Positions 46,492 through 56,603 of a DNA stretch of 64,000 nucleotides are shown here, one piece after another. Source of the stretch: Ehretia macrophylla (taxonomy: Eukaryota; Streptophyta; Magnoliopsida; Boraginales; Ehretiaceae); the NCBI GenBank assembly GCA_037974665.1, contig CM075775.1, forward strand, positions 29,951,732 through 30,015,731. The letters are read 5' to 3'. A program made the translations under genes and the position numbers. The number at the start of each line of letters is the position of its first letter. The first letter of the stretch is position 1. The notes below the pieces were generated by a model that searched no databases, was not told where the DNA came from, and saw only the letters and a list, made by a program, of their open reading frames with translations.

Positions 46492-49216
46492 ATGTCTTCC
46501 TTCAGTTCTTATACCGCTGGTAAGAGATTATTACCCACCCTTTCTTGTATTCTCTTTAGTTAGATTTGTAAATCTCGCGTTTATTGATTGCATGGTCCTC
46601 TCTCTCTCTCTCTCCCTGGAGAGCTTCTCTCTCTAGGAGGGTGTAGAGGCTTTCGGTGTTCGGGTCTACCCATGGCATATTGGTGGACTACGCCTCCCCT
46701 TTTGATGGTCTTGAATTCCGGTTTAGATTCTTGACTTGATTCCTCTTTTGGGTTTGCGCGGCCCTCATAACGTGTCTTGTGTTGGCTTACCTTGGTGAGC
46801 TGTTGGCCACAGTTGTGGTGGCCTTTCCAGTAAGTGTTTTATGGGTAGTTGTGCATGCCGGTTGGTGGCCGTGGCGGTAGTCCGTCGACGGTGCTGGCGC
46901 CGATGATCTTGGCTTGTTAGGGTTTGACTACTAGAGTTTGTGTTGCTGTTTTGAGCTGTGTGTTTGGTCCACTTTTCTTTTCATTTCGGTTTTTTTTATT
47001 TATTTGTCGGGCATGTACTTTTCCTTTTCGGTTTTTAATGTTATCCTTATCTTGACAAAAAGAAGAAAAAAAAATATCGCATTTATGGAATTTTTTTTTT
47101 GGTCGAAGCATTTATTGAATCATTCAGAATATATCCAAAAAAGGACAAAGCAGCACACCAAATAGATAGATCTGAGTGAATCTAGGATTCTATTATTTCC
47201 CTATTTTTTTCTATTTGTTTTCAATTGTTTGTGTTTTTTCTTTTCACTAGTGTCTGCCACCAATACTACCACGACCACCAGACCCCACCACCACCACCAT
47301 CAACACCACCTCACCGCCACCACATGCATATTAACAACTCCATCAACTCCAACCCCAACATCAACACCACCACCACCACCACCACCACCATCACATACAT
47401 ATTAACAAACCCATTACTGATGGTGGTGGTGGAGTTTGTTGTTGGGGTTGATGATGGAGTTGGTATTGGTGGTGATGTTTGTGTTGGGTTGGGTGTTTGT
47501 TGTAAGTGTACAATTGTTAAATTTATGGGGTTAGTTTTTAATCATTTTGTCGTTTTTAGGGTGTGCGAATATGATTTCGTTTTTAGGCCTTCAGTTATTT
47601 TTATGCATAAATGTACATGTTTAGTTTCATCGACGGATCTGAAGATATTTTCACTGATATTAAGATGTTGATCGCCAGATGTGGTTTTAGTAGTGATCTG
47701 AAAGCTTCGAAATTTTTGCTCTATTTAGCAATTGTTACACTTGGATATGAGGAGAAATTAAAATCGGAATTACATTGATTTAATTTTTTTAATAAAAATT
47801 GGAGAAAATTGATGATTTTTTTCTTTATCTTTATCTTTTTTGTCATTGCAGATGAGCTTATTGCGAATGCTGTGCAACTTGGCACTGCTAGAAAGTTTAT
47901 CCTTGACGCTGTTAAGTTAACTGGCATTCCTGGTGCCCATCAACGCCTCATTAAGCTTTTTTCTGCCACTCCTGGTGCCCGTCAATGGTTCAATGGTGTT
48001 GTTGTTGACGAGGAGACTCTCTACCAGAAGAAGACTGACGAAGGTACATTTCTATGGTGATTTTCCACATATGCTAGTTTGTTTCGAATATTAGTGAATT
48101 TGGAATTTTCTTTTCAGTTATGTGGATATGGTGGTAATTGATTTAAATTCTTGATTTGCAGGTGAGCTCCTTGTTGATGTCCTGGAGGGTCGAGTCCTCG
48201 TTGGAATTCGGGTCAAGATGGGTTCCGTTGAACTTCCTGGTAGCCTTGCCGAGCGCTGTCAGAAATACTACAAAGCTGGTGCTAGGTTTGTCAAATTGGA
48301 TAAAGAGCTTGAGGTTGATCCCAGTGAGCAATCTCAGTTGGTTATTGATGGATATGCGAATTGCTTAGCCCGCTGTGCCACCATCTTCCAGGAGAATGGC
48401 TTGGTCCCAATTGTTGGATGTCAGATCCTTGTCAATGGTTCTGACGATATTTACAAGGTCACCGGTGTATCTGAGCGCGTTCTTGTTGCATCTTACAAGG
48501 CATTCAATGACCATCATGTCCTTCTCAAGGGTACTCTGTTGAACCCTAACGTGGTTACTCATGGATTTGAGGCACTCAAGGTTGCCCCACAGGTGATCGC
48601 TGATGACACTCTCCGTGTCCTGAATTGCACAGTTCCAGATGCTGTTTCTGCTATTATCTTCTCCCATGGGGTGCTGGGTGAGGAAGAGCCAACCTTCTTC
48701 GATGCCGTTAGTAGTCTTAACACTAGGAAGCCATGGCGCATCTCGTCCGTTGTAACTCTTAATCCGAACATGCTCATGGATTTTGCTGGAGAAGAGGAAA
48801 AAATGGAGATCGTCCAGGCTGCATTCATTCAGTGTTGCAAAGCGAAGGCCAAGGCACCCGTTGTGATGCCTGGAGGTGTTGCTAACTTTGGAACGCCTGA
48901 AGGGGTTGGTGGCATTGTGATGTCTGGAGGTGTTGCTAATGTTGAGATGCCTGGAGGTGTTGCTAACGTTGAGATGCCTGGAGGTGGTGGTGCAGTCAAC
49001 GGTGCAACTGTTGTGATGCCTGAATGGGTTGATACCTTTGGGATGCCTGGAGGTGATGCTAACTTTGAGATGCCTGAAGCGGTTGATGCCTTTGGGATGC
49101 CTGGAGGCGGTGGTCCAGTGCCCGGTGCTTCCCAGAACCTCCGCCCTGCTGAGTATATCTACGAGTTCAAATTTGGGTTCAATGTACATTTCTTTTTCTC
49201 TGCCAGTGCTCATTAA
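46492..49216 (+). CDS. Aldolase-like pseudoenzyme with C-terminal nonapeptide repeat (copy C)
   Basis: Three exons (46492-46519, 47852-48043, 48162-49216), all with GT-AG introns, give one open frame of 424 codons; the start MSSFSSYTADELIAN matches cytosolic plant aldolases. The class I aldolase fold is recognisable throughout (EETLYQK, ERCQKYYKAGARFVK, ENGLVPIV, NDHHVLLKGTLLNPN, EEEPTFFDA). However, the catalytic positions are lost: the active-site Asp in ILAADESTG is Val30, the VDKG Lys is Met93, the PIVEPEIL Glu is Gly159, the Schiff-base Lys of LLKPN is Asn201, and the FGRAL Arg region is TLNPN. Only the FVK Lys (118) remains. About 12 residues are missing after residue 34. Residues 307-392 form glycine-rich MPGGVANVE-type repeats, followed by a degenerate aldolase tail (GASQNL...EYIYEF). 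It cannot be a normal glycolytic aldolase. It could be a pseudoenzyme with a binding or structural role, or an open but non-functional relic. Confidence 0.8.
47079..47120 (-). mobile_element. Tiny L1-type insertion scar 1
   Basis: gcatttatggaat (47079-47091) and gcatttattgaat (47108-47120) flank a T tract plus ggtcgaa. On the minus strand this is TTCGACC plus poly(A) between a 13-bp target duplication (one mismatch). It lies in intron 1 of copy C. Confidence 0.7.
47250..47490. repeat. (CAC)n/(GTG)n imperfect hairpin in intron 1 of copy C
   Basis: A C-rich ccaccaccatcaacacc arm (47275-47395) is followed by its G-rich complement gatggtggtggtggagtttg (47418-47480). Two catatatt-aca blocks repeat within the left arm. 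Absent from intron 1 of copy A, so it is a recent expansion. The open frames across it are by-products of the triplet repeat. Confidence 0.75.
48867..49115 (+). repeat. 27-bp coding minisatellite in exon 3 of copy C
   Basis: Units of 27 bp beginning with atgcctggaggtgttgctaa encode a nine-residue period (consensus MPGGVANVE / MPEAVDAFG). Seven units are in near-perfect register, with two variant units containing extra glycines. Unit length divisible by three keeps the frame. Copy A lacks the array and stops soon after the branch point at KAPVV. Confidence 0.88.
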
Positions 49217-50039
49217 TTGTTAGTTGTCGTTGAGAGTTCTTATTTGGCGACAAAATGAGAAGATTTGATAAGGCAGATAGTTTTTTTTTTCGAATAATAT
49301 GTAGTTCAAATGTGGACAATCCGTCCCTTCCAAGAATATCTGAGTTCCTTGGAAGTTATATATGTGATCTAAGGGCTTCACCTTTATGAAAGCCTTTTTC
49401 AGCATTCAAATCAGTTGATGTCCTTTCCTTTGGGTCTGAGTCGGTGTCTTTTAGTAGTCAAAAAGGCCTCAGGTTGCCATTTTTAGAAAGAAAAAAGGTT
49501 TTCATTATTCCTCTGTGATTACGTTGCTTTTTTTTTATTATTTATTTAATTTTTGGTTTTTCAATTTGAAGTCAGCTGAAGATTCCGCGTTTTCGCGAAG
49601 GTGGTACAACCGAGCCCTACCTCTCAATCTCGTTAATGATCTGACTCGTTTACTTAGTTTGTTACACACAGATCTTTAGCAAAACACTTTTGATTTAACC
49701 GATATTGGTTAATTGTTTAATCATAATACATGATCACTTTGACAAAAGAAAAATAAAATTTAGTGTTTAATTATTACTGTAAAAAAAATTTTTTGACATA
49801 ATGAAAGGGTAAAATGTGAAACCATCTTTCTTTTTATCTTGATCTTGAAGATGGAGCAATCGTGATATTGTTAGTAAATACTTGTGCAATAATAAAGATT
49901 ATCAGGTTGTGGTATACTTTGCCCAAAAAAAGACAGAAAAAGAAAGAAAATGGTTGGAGGTATACAATACATTCTAAAGTCTAAGCTTGATCGACTTTAC
50001 CTTATTTTATTGTGGTATTTAGACTTTTGAGGATAACGT
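49217..50039. other. 3' flank of copy C and AT-rich spacer
   Basis: Probable 3' UTR followed by AT-rich DNA. It includes a tiny retroposon-like insertion at 49918-49951 between near-identical ggttg(t)ggtatac repeats. No gene. Confidence 0.45.
49905..49965 (+). mobile_element. Tiny L1-type insertion scar 5
   Basis: ggttgtggtatac (49905-49917) and ggttggaggtatac (49952-49965) flank tttgcccaaaaaaagacag and A-rich sequence; plus orientation. The terminal motif is TTTGCCC instead of TTTGACC. Confidence 0.55.
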
Positions 50040-50334
50040 ATTAACTCTAACAGTTTTTTTATTTTTAACTAATTCATTATTTTATAAAATCCCTATTTTA
50101 GTTTTACTCCAACAATTCCCCTATTTAAAAAATTATTACTTCTATAACATTAAAAACTATAGGGGATGGGATAGAAGAGAGATTTGATCCCCCAATAATA
50201 GAGGATCAAGACTTCAAATTATTTATCCCTTAAAATATAGGGGATTATTTAGGAGAGTTGTTGTATAGCTCTAATAACTCTTTCAAATTTGATAGTTTTG
50301 GGCATTTAGGGGAGATGTTGGAGCTCCCCTAAGT
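50040..50334. repeat. Dispersed MITE-like repeat, copy 2 (partner 43812-44212)
   Basis: Direct relative of 43812-44212, ending gttggagctccccta at the same point. The left part is shorter. Immediately downstream (50340-50560) lies another AT-rich block with repeated agagactct/gggtctctatttta motifs, possibly a further MITE. Confidence 0.65.
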
Positions 50335-50837
50335 GAAGTGTTGTGCATTTTAGTGATTGGACTCTTAGGTATCATTAGCTTTATTATTCTTGTAAGGCTA
50401 TTTTTACAAGAGTCTCTAAATCATGAGCCTCTATTTAATAATTTAGAGACTTTTAACAAAATAGAAACCCTACCAAAAATTATAGTTACTTTTTGGGTCT
50501 TTAAAAATTTTCTAACCACATTGGTTTTTGGGTCTCTATTTTAGAGACTCTATTAATTTTTCAACATAATCTAATTTTGTGTTACTTTTTCGTGTATTTT
50601 AGTACTTGATTTTTTTTATATATTTATAAATTCATAATTTTTTTTTACTAATATTTCAAACTAAAAATTAATTAATTCTGACAACGATTATATTTTGCCA
50701 AATATTATTTCGTTAATTACACTTGATTACAACAATACTATTTTTCGAAAAACCCGAATAGCCACTATTAGATATGATGTTTCCTCGATGATTTCATCTA
50801 TTAATTTGTTATCATAAAACAAAATATATTATCTAAA

Positions 50838-51090
50838 TGAAGGCCTTTGGATTGGATTTTCTCTAAACGATCTCGATCGTCCATTCATTATCATCAATAA
50901 AATCTCTTATCCAAAATAAAGGCATTTGGATTGGATTTCTAGCTAAACGATCTCGGTCGTCTATTTATTATCATCAATAAAATCTCTTATCCAAAATAAA
51001 GGCCTTCAGATTGGATTTCCAACTTAAATCCCGTTCGTCCATTTTAATCTTATCTAAATAAATCTCTTATTCCTACAAAGACTATTGGAT
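50838..51090. repeat. ~80-bp tandem repeat, about 3.2 copies
   Basis: Units start near 50841, 50920 and 51000 (aaggcctttggattggattt and variants). Each contains ctaaacgatctcgatcgtc and aaatctcttatccaaa. The last partial unit at 51078 is more diverged. Non-coding minisatellite. Confidence 0.85.
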
Positions 51091-51107
51091 TGGATTCTCC
51101 CTGGTCG

Positions 51108-51620
51108 AATTACAAAAAATATAAATTTAAATAATATGAAGAAAAAATATTCAAATGAAAAAAATGAATAAAATTACAAATAATATAAATTTAAATAATA
51201 TGAAAAAAATTATTCAACAAAATTAAAAAATTAAATGAAAAAAAAATTACAAAAAATATAAATTTAAATAATATAAAGCAAAAGTATTCAACAAAAAAAA
51301 ATTAAATGAATAAAATTACAAATAATATAAATTTAAATAATATAAAGAAAAAAAATTCAAATGAAAAAAAAATGAATAAAATTACAATTAAAAGAAAAAC
51401 AACAATTAAATAACATAAAATCTATTTTTTTTTAAAGCAATAGATTGTTTTTTTTTACAAAGAAAATAATCAATTTTTTAAAAGAAAAAAATATATATAT
51501 ATATAATAAACAACAATTAAATGAATAAAATTATAAAAAATATAAATTTAAATAATATCAAGAAAAAATATTCAAAAAAAAAATACTTTAAAAAATAAAA
51601 AACAACAATTAAATAACATA
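51108..51620. repeat. Degenerate AT-rich tandem repeat
   Basis: About eight imperfect units, roughly 60-65 bp each, of aattacaaataatataaatt and aaaaaatattcaaatgaa, with A-rich insertions. Low complexity with no coding potential. Confidence 0.75.
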
Positions 51621-51699
51621 AAATCTTTTTTTTTTTTTAAAAAAAAAGCAACAAAAGCAATCAGTTTAAAATATATATATATATAAACACAAACCCTAC

Positions 51700-51985
51700 C
51701 CCCCTCCCCATTCATTTCCCCTCTTCTTCCTCTCCACCGCCGCCACCCCCCCCCCCCCCCCTCTCTTTCTTCAATTAGACCATCGCCACCATCACCCTCC
51801 CATTTCTTCAATTAGACCATCGCCACCATCACCACCCCCCTTTTCTTCAATCAAACCATCGCCACCATTACCACCCCCACTTTCTTTAATCACACCATCG
51901 CTACCATCACCACCCCCTTCCCTCCCCAGGGCATCACCACCCCCTTCCCTCCCCTGGGCATCACCACCCACACACTCCCCATGGC
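51700..51985. repeat. C-rich tandem repeat with poly(C) tract
   Basis: A run of 15 C (about 51745-51759) precedes four to five units of accatcgccaccatcaccac and tttcttcaattagacc (units ~38-65 bp), then two ccttccctcccc units. The minus strand is G-rich with several G3+ runs, so quadruplex formation is possible. Open frames on the minus strand here are compositional artefacts. Confidence 0.8.
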
Positions 51986-52389
51986 AAACAAACCAACATA
52001 TCTTTTTTCTATTTTGGAGTTGTGATTTTTTTTTTCTTTGAACCTGAAATTAGAATCAGAATATGTATATGTATATATACATATACACTGAACATTGAAG
52101 GTGAACGTTGCCAACATTCACCTTCAACGGCTATAAAATTTGTGGCTTTGGATTTTCTGTTTTTTTTTTTTTGAAAAGGTCTGTCATCTGACAGACATTT
52201 AGAAACTCATCTACAGTGAGTCTTCAAATTTGCTTCTTTTTTTTTTGTAGACTTCTCCATTTTTGTTATTTTAGTCTTTAAAAAAAATTCCTTTTTGGGT
52301 CTTCAAACTATCTGCTGTGGTTGGATTTTTATATAAGATAGTCTCTAAAAAGTATTATAATTACACTTTACATTCTCTGGTAAGGATGG

Positions 52390-53645
52390 CCTAAGGAGAG
52401 AAGGATATAATTTATATCGTGTTCAAACACATTTGAGTTAATATGTAATTTAGAATTTATTAAGAGTGATGGATAAGTTGAATTACATAATGATCTCTAT
52501 ATGGTTGGAAAGTTTTATATGTCTAGTTTCTAATGTTTCAAACGTTATATCAATTAGAATTTCCTAAAAACTACTATAAAATGAGTTAATTTGGCTTATT
52601 TCCAAATCTGAGGCCCGTAGACAATTCAGCCAAAATTTCTTCATATGATAAGTATGCACCCACGATTCAAAACAAAAGAAAAAAATAGAAGCAAATGAGT
52701 CAGCTTGGTCCTGTTTTTGTTGCTGTCATTTACTTGGTTTCCAAGGGGTGACAGGGATAAATTGCCAAGGATAAAGGAGGGGAAAGAGAGAGTCCATATA
52801 AAGAAAGAGAAGAATACAAAGTGAAATTAGAAGAAGAAAAACACAATATTCTTACTCTAAAATTCCAGTCAAAAGAAAAGAAAAGTTGGGTTGGGCGGGT
52901 TCAACCAGAAATGTTATACTTACACACAAGATTACTCCTCTTTCTGAAAGCATAAACCTAAATTTTGGGTTTTTAAATCGGAAGAATGAAATCAAAGTGA
53001 AGGTTAGTTTATGTATTTCACTATTTTATTTGCTTTGTGAAGTATCAGTTATATTTATATATAGGAACATATATAGAATTATATATCAATCAACTATATA
53101 ATTAAAAAAAGATAAAAAATTAATGAGATAAGTTGAAGAATACACCTAATTATAAAGCTCGGCTCAAATAACATGTTTGAGAGACACACACAGAGTTGCC
53201 CCAACTTCCACAAATAACACACATCAACATCATACCCATTGCACCAATATATCCCTTTCTTTATTAAAGCTTCATGGGTTAAATTATCATCACACTTATA
53301 TTTAAAACTAATCCCTGCATCAACAATTTTCTAATTCTAATTGAGATAAATGGAGTCATATACATGTATATGCATATTAAGATAAAGCTCAACAGAATTT
53401 ACTTGAATGAAATTTAGTATGCTGTCTGCAAAATTTTCTTCTGCTCTCTTCCATCATCTCTCTATTTCTCTTTCTCTTCTCGCCTCTCTCTATTTCTCTC
53501 TGCATTCTCTCTCTTTCCATCTGAAACTTTCTCTCCTCTTTATATTTGCAACTCACCCGTCCTTCTCATCCTTAACCATCTTACTCATCATCAAAATGCC
53601 ATACAAATGCCAGAGAGCTGCCTCTTATTCTTTTCTTTTGTTTGT
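52390..53645. other. Intergenic region with promoter-like patches
   Basis: No recognised gene. At 52790-52805 a catataaag motif follows a purine-rich stretch, and 53430-53545 is strongly CT-rich, as in plant 5' leaders. The following short frames match nothing I know. Confidence 0.3.
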
Positions 53646-53775
53646 TTTTTTTTTTTTTGGTCGAAAAAAGACGTGTATTAACACAATATCAAATGATACA
53701 ACAATAAGGCCAAAAAGCTACAACCGAAATAGACAAAAACGAATACATACACTGGCACGCGATGAAGCCCAACAT
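53646..53775 (-). repeat. 3' end of a truncated L1-type retroposon
   Basis: The plus strand shows a T tract (53646-53658), then ggtcgaaaaaagacgtgtatt, and about 100 bp including ccaaaaagctacaaccg. On the minus strand this is a retroposon tail with a gccttattgttgtatcattt-like segment, a ttttttcgacc end and poly(A). Its terminus gives the reference for the tiny insertions listed below. Confidence 0.55.
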
Positions 53776-53781
53776 AAAAAG

Positions 53782-54070
53782 GTTAAATTTTTATGTATTT
53801 TTTTAAAAAAAATTAAATATCTATATATTTTTAGTTAAAAAAAAAATTAATTAGACCCCACTGAAAAATAAAAGTATTCGTATAGTTCAAAAATTATGAA
53901 TTTTATCCCCCCCTGACCCATAAAAACGTTAAAATTTATATGTATTTTTAGACAAAAAAATTAAATATCTAAGTTTTTTTAGTTAAAAAAGTTAATTAGC
54001 CCCTACTGAAAAAAAAAAAAAACTCGTATAATCCAAAAATTATGAATTTTAGCCCCTACTGACAAAATTT
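53782..54070. repeat. Diverged ~147-bp tandem pair
   Basis: Two units each contain ttaaatatct, agttaaaaaagttaattag, accccactgaaaa-like and caaaaattatgaattttat blocks. The right end reads tggctctgcccctg, the inverse of the CAGGGGCGGAGCCA-like end of common plant repeats. Related decayed sequence occurs at 42440-42570 and 59330-59460. 54071-54907 contains one tiny retroposon scar and no gene. Confidence 0.5.
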
Positions 54071-54651
54071 TTTGGCTCTGCCCCTGTCCAACCCTCTATA
54101 AACTTAAATTTGGCATTACATGTCAAGGAACAATTTACCGAAAATCATTCATTGAATTTTAATCAAACAAGCGAATTTCATTCAAATGTAGTTTTACTTA
54201 CTTTCAAATCAATTTCGATTCAGGTCTCAAATTCTTGTGAGATTAACTATTTTAATAAATTTTAAATTACACCTTAAACTCGAATATACTAAAATACAAA
54301 TTAACAAATATCATTAACTCATCTTTCTTAATTAATTATTAGTCTTTATTTTAGCTTGTTTATGCTAGAGGTTTTATATTACTAACCACAATGAGCGATA
54401 GGAAAGCGCGAGCTGTAAATGATAGTCTAGTATGAAAATTTACATTCTAATATATTGCAAACCAAATTATTAAACTAAACATAAAATGGTTATGTGCAAT
54501 AGTGACATTTCCATTTCTAAATATAGTATGCGCTATTTTTTTTTTCCTTTTTTGGATTATCATTGACTAAATTGTTAATTGAAAATATGAAATAACATAT
54601 TTTCTTGTCCATTTTACTTTTTTTTCTTTTAAACCATTAAAGCCCAAGTTG

Positions 54652-54695
54652 GTGTGGTTTAACTTTTTTTTTTTGGTCAAAGTGTGATTTAACTT
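54652..54695 (-). mobile_element. Tiny L1-type insertion scar 2
   Basis: gtgtggtttaactt (54652-54665) and gtgtgatttaactt (54682-54695) flank a T tract plus ggtcaaa; 14-bp duplication with one mismatch. Confidence 0.72.
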
Positions 54696-54907
54696 GAAAT
54701 TGGTATTATGTACTCATACTTTTTCTAAATAACTCTCTTTTTTTTCAAATCTACAAAAAATTATTACTCATTCTATTGTTGACGTCGCTGTTTTTTTTTT
54801 TTTTAAAAAAAAACGTTTTTAACACCTTAGACGATTGAATAACTAATAACTAATGACAAAAAAAAACAAACACTAATAACTAATATATACTTTCTAAAAG
54901 TAAAACA

Positions 54908-55191
54908 CCTGACCCCAAGGTTAATCCAGTTGGTAAGTGTGGAGTCGTTCAACCGTTTGATGCGGGTTTGATTCCACTCTATTGTTGTGACTTTGCCAAC
55001 TTACTTGATATACTTTTGGGTTGGGCTGTTGTATTTCTAAGATTTTAATTTACATTTAGTCATTAGGTTAGGTGAGGGGAGGTCGGTGTGTACCCATCCG
55101 ACGTCAGTGAATAGTGGCTAATTTGATATATGTATCGTGCGCTTATTGAGTGGAGATGTTTCTTAAGATTATCAAAAAAAAAAAAAAAAAC
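54908..55191 (+). mobile_element. tRNA-derived SINE
   Basis: Starts with gaccccaaggttaatccagt; the A-box-like region (ttggtaagtgtgg) is at 54930 and the B-box-like gggtttgattcc at 54964-54975. These are followed by a tRNA-unrelated body of ~200 bp and a poly(A) tail (55176-55191). ctaaaag-like sequence before and after may be the target duplication. The RNA polymerase III promoter layout and length fit plant SINEs. It is non-coding. Confidence 0.75.
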
Positions 55192-55586
55192 CTAAAATTT
55201 TGTATAATTATACCCTGTTTCATCTTGATATTCTAACATTTGTCTGGACTTATCACTGCAAATGGGCCTTAAAGTTACAAAGTAAGCATTCTGACTTCTT
55301 CTTCTTAAAAACACATAATTTAATACTAATATCCGTACACTTTTTCAATTTTTTTCAGTAAAAACTAAATTAACTTTTGACTAAAAACACTTTAAAAATA
55401 TACATATTTTTAAAAATAAACTCTACTCTTTCGTTAATAACTTTGCTCTTAGAGTCAGTAGGAACTACAGCTCCTGCTGACCCCAAGGTAAATGTGCCCT
55501 TCGTTTTATGAGAGTCCCCAATCCAACAATGAAGTCCATATCGACACTCATGGGTGATGAGCCCTACTCTAAGAGCAATTTTTCTG
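55192..55586. other. AT-rich spacer
   Basis: Non-coding DNA with a TIR-like actctaagagc pair (around 55446 and 55567). Nothing else was recognised. Confidence 0.3.
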
Positions 55587-56266
55587 CATGTACGTTGCTG
55601 GCAAAGATCTTGATAAGGTCGATCTTAGATAGAATTGAATTTGCGAACAACTCAAAAAAGCTCTTCATCATAGTTCTTAACTAAAATAGGAATTCAAATT
55701 ATAATAAGCTAGTAACTAGTATCCTAGATTGATTTTTGATAGCAACAGAATGAGTCAAGATATTTTGGTTTATAAACACACACCTCGTGATTTTGGGGGT
55801 GGGGTGGGCTGCTAGGTGGGGGGCTGGGGGGAAGGATTTTTTATTATTCTTTTAATTTTTTTTACTATTTGTATTTATTTTTTGTCAAATGACCATTATA
55901 CAATTAAAGGTATTTTAGTCTATAAGATAGTTAATTCAAGTGGATCACTCTCAAATTTGCACTTATAGTGAATGGAGCACAAATCCCATGAATTTAGAAG
56001 AACTTCCTAACGGAGGGGAGTATTTTGCACCATTGTTAATGATGTTAGGTAGGTGATGTGATAGTTTCGACACCACGAGAAGAGAGAAGGGAAGGGGGAA
56101 GGGGAAAGGCAGGGGGAAGGGGGAAGGGGGAAGGGGGAAGGGGGGAGGAGGGGGGCTGGGGAAAGGTTGTTACGTGTACTTTCATCTATCCATAAGGGGG
56201 AATTTTGCTATTTACAAAAAATTATGTACAATGCTTTAGTGTATTTCAAGATGTCACGGTAAATGA
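55587..56266. repeat. ~0.7-kb direct repeat, left copy (partner 62210-62955)
   Basis: Near-identical blocks in the same order as 62210-62955: gcaaagatcttgataaggtc, ggtggggtgggctgctag, caaatgaccattatacaatt, ggaggggagtattttgcac and ttcaagatgtcacgg. The copies differ mainly in simple-sequence tracts. No coding or terminal repeats are seen. It may be part of a larger dispersed element or a segmental duplication. Confidence 0.85.
56078..56163 (+). repeat. G-rich (GGGGGAA)n-like tract
   Basis: Six or more consecutive gaagggg(g) units with G runs of 3-6 on the plus strand. It occupies exactly the position of the (GA)n tract in the right-hand copy of the 0.7-kb repeat. Sequence pattern permits G-quadruplex formation. 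Confidence 0.8.
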
Positions 56267-56287
56267 ATAAATGAATTCTAATTTTTT

Positions 56288-56390
56288 TGTTTGGTTGCAC
56301 CTTTTTAAAAAACTAGTCTTTTACCCGTGCATCATTTTTGTTTGGTTGCACCTTTTTAAAAAACTAATCTTTTACCCGTGCGATGCACAA
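56288..56390 (-). mobile_element. Helitron 3' terminus, tandemly duplicated
   Basis: On the minus strand, gtgcatcgcacgggtaaaag contains a short hairpin (gtgc...gcac) followed by attagt. The adjoining copy (56288-56330) ends in actagt, the CTAG-plus-T end typical of Helitrons. The ~45-bp block tttgtttggttgcacctttt through tacccgtgc is present twice in tandem. It fits the minus orientation of the helicase relic to the right. Confidence 0.55.
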
Positions 56391-56603
56391 GTGTAATGTG
56401 AATATTCTAAAAATATGAAACATAAAACCAATTTATTGAACTATATATTTAATCACATTATCGAGAGACCATAATATATACCTATTCTATATATTATATT
56501 ATTACAAAAATAAACAAATAAAGAAAACAAACATAAGCATCTTTTTTTCTAAAAAATGTGATAGTAAACGCTATTTTACATAGATCAAGTGTTTCAAAAG
56601 ATA

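Noticed and set aside
46917-47165. Poly(T)-ggtcgaagcatttattgaa as the 3' end of a longer LINE
   Set aside because: The 13-bp direct repeat immediately flanking the T tract and motif shows that the downstream sequence is target DNA, so only the tiny insert was kept.
47225-47671. 148-codon plus-strand open frame in intron 1 of copy C
   Set aside because: It is produced by the (CAC)/(GTG) triplet hairpin, has low-complexity composition, and lies inside an intron with good splice sites.
48365-49213. 282-codon minus-strand open frame opposite copy C
   Set aside because: Shadow of the repetitive, codon-biased exon 3; the plus strand carries the aldolase homology and splice sites.
48218-49216. Copy C starting at the internal ATG at 48218
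   Set aside because: Exons 1 and 2 upstream are in frame with proper splice sites and encode the expected aldolase N-terminus; 48218 is codon 93, where aldolases have the VDKG lysine.
50838-51090. CRISPR-like array
   Set aside because: Regular ~80-bp units without distinct repeat and spacer parts, in a plant nuclear context; an ordinary minisatellite.
51572-52117. Glycine-rich minus-strand open frames
   Set aside because: They are translations of the C-rich tandem repeat; no start context, domain or conservation.
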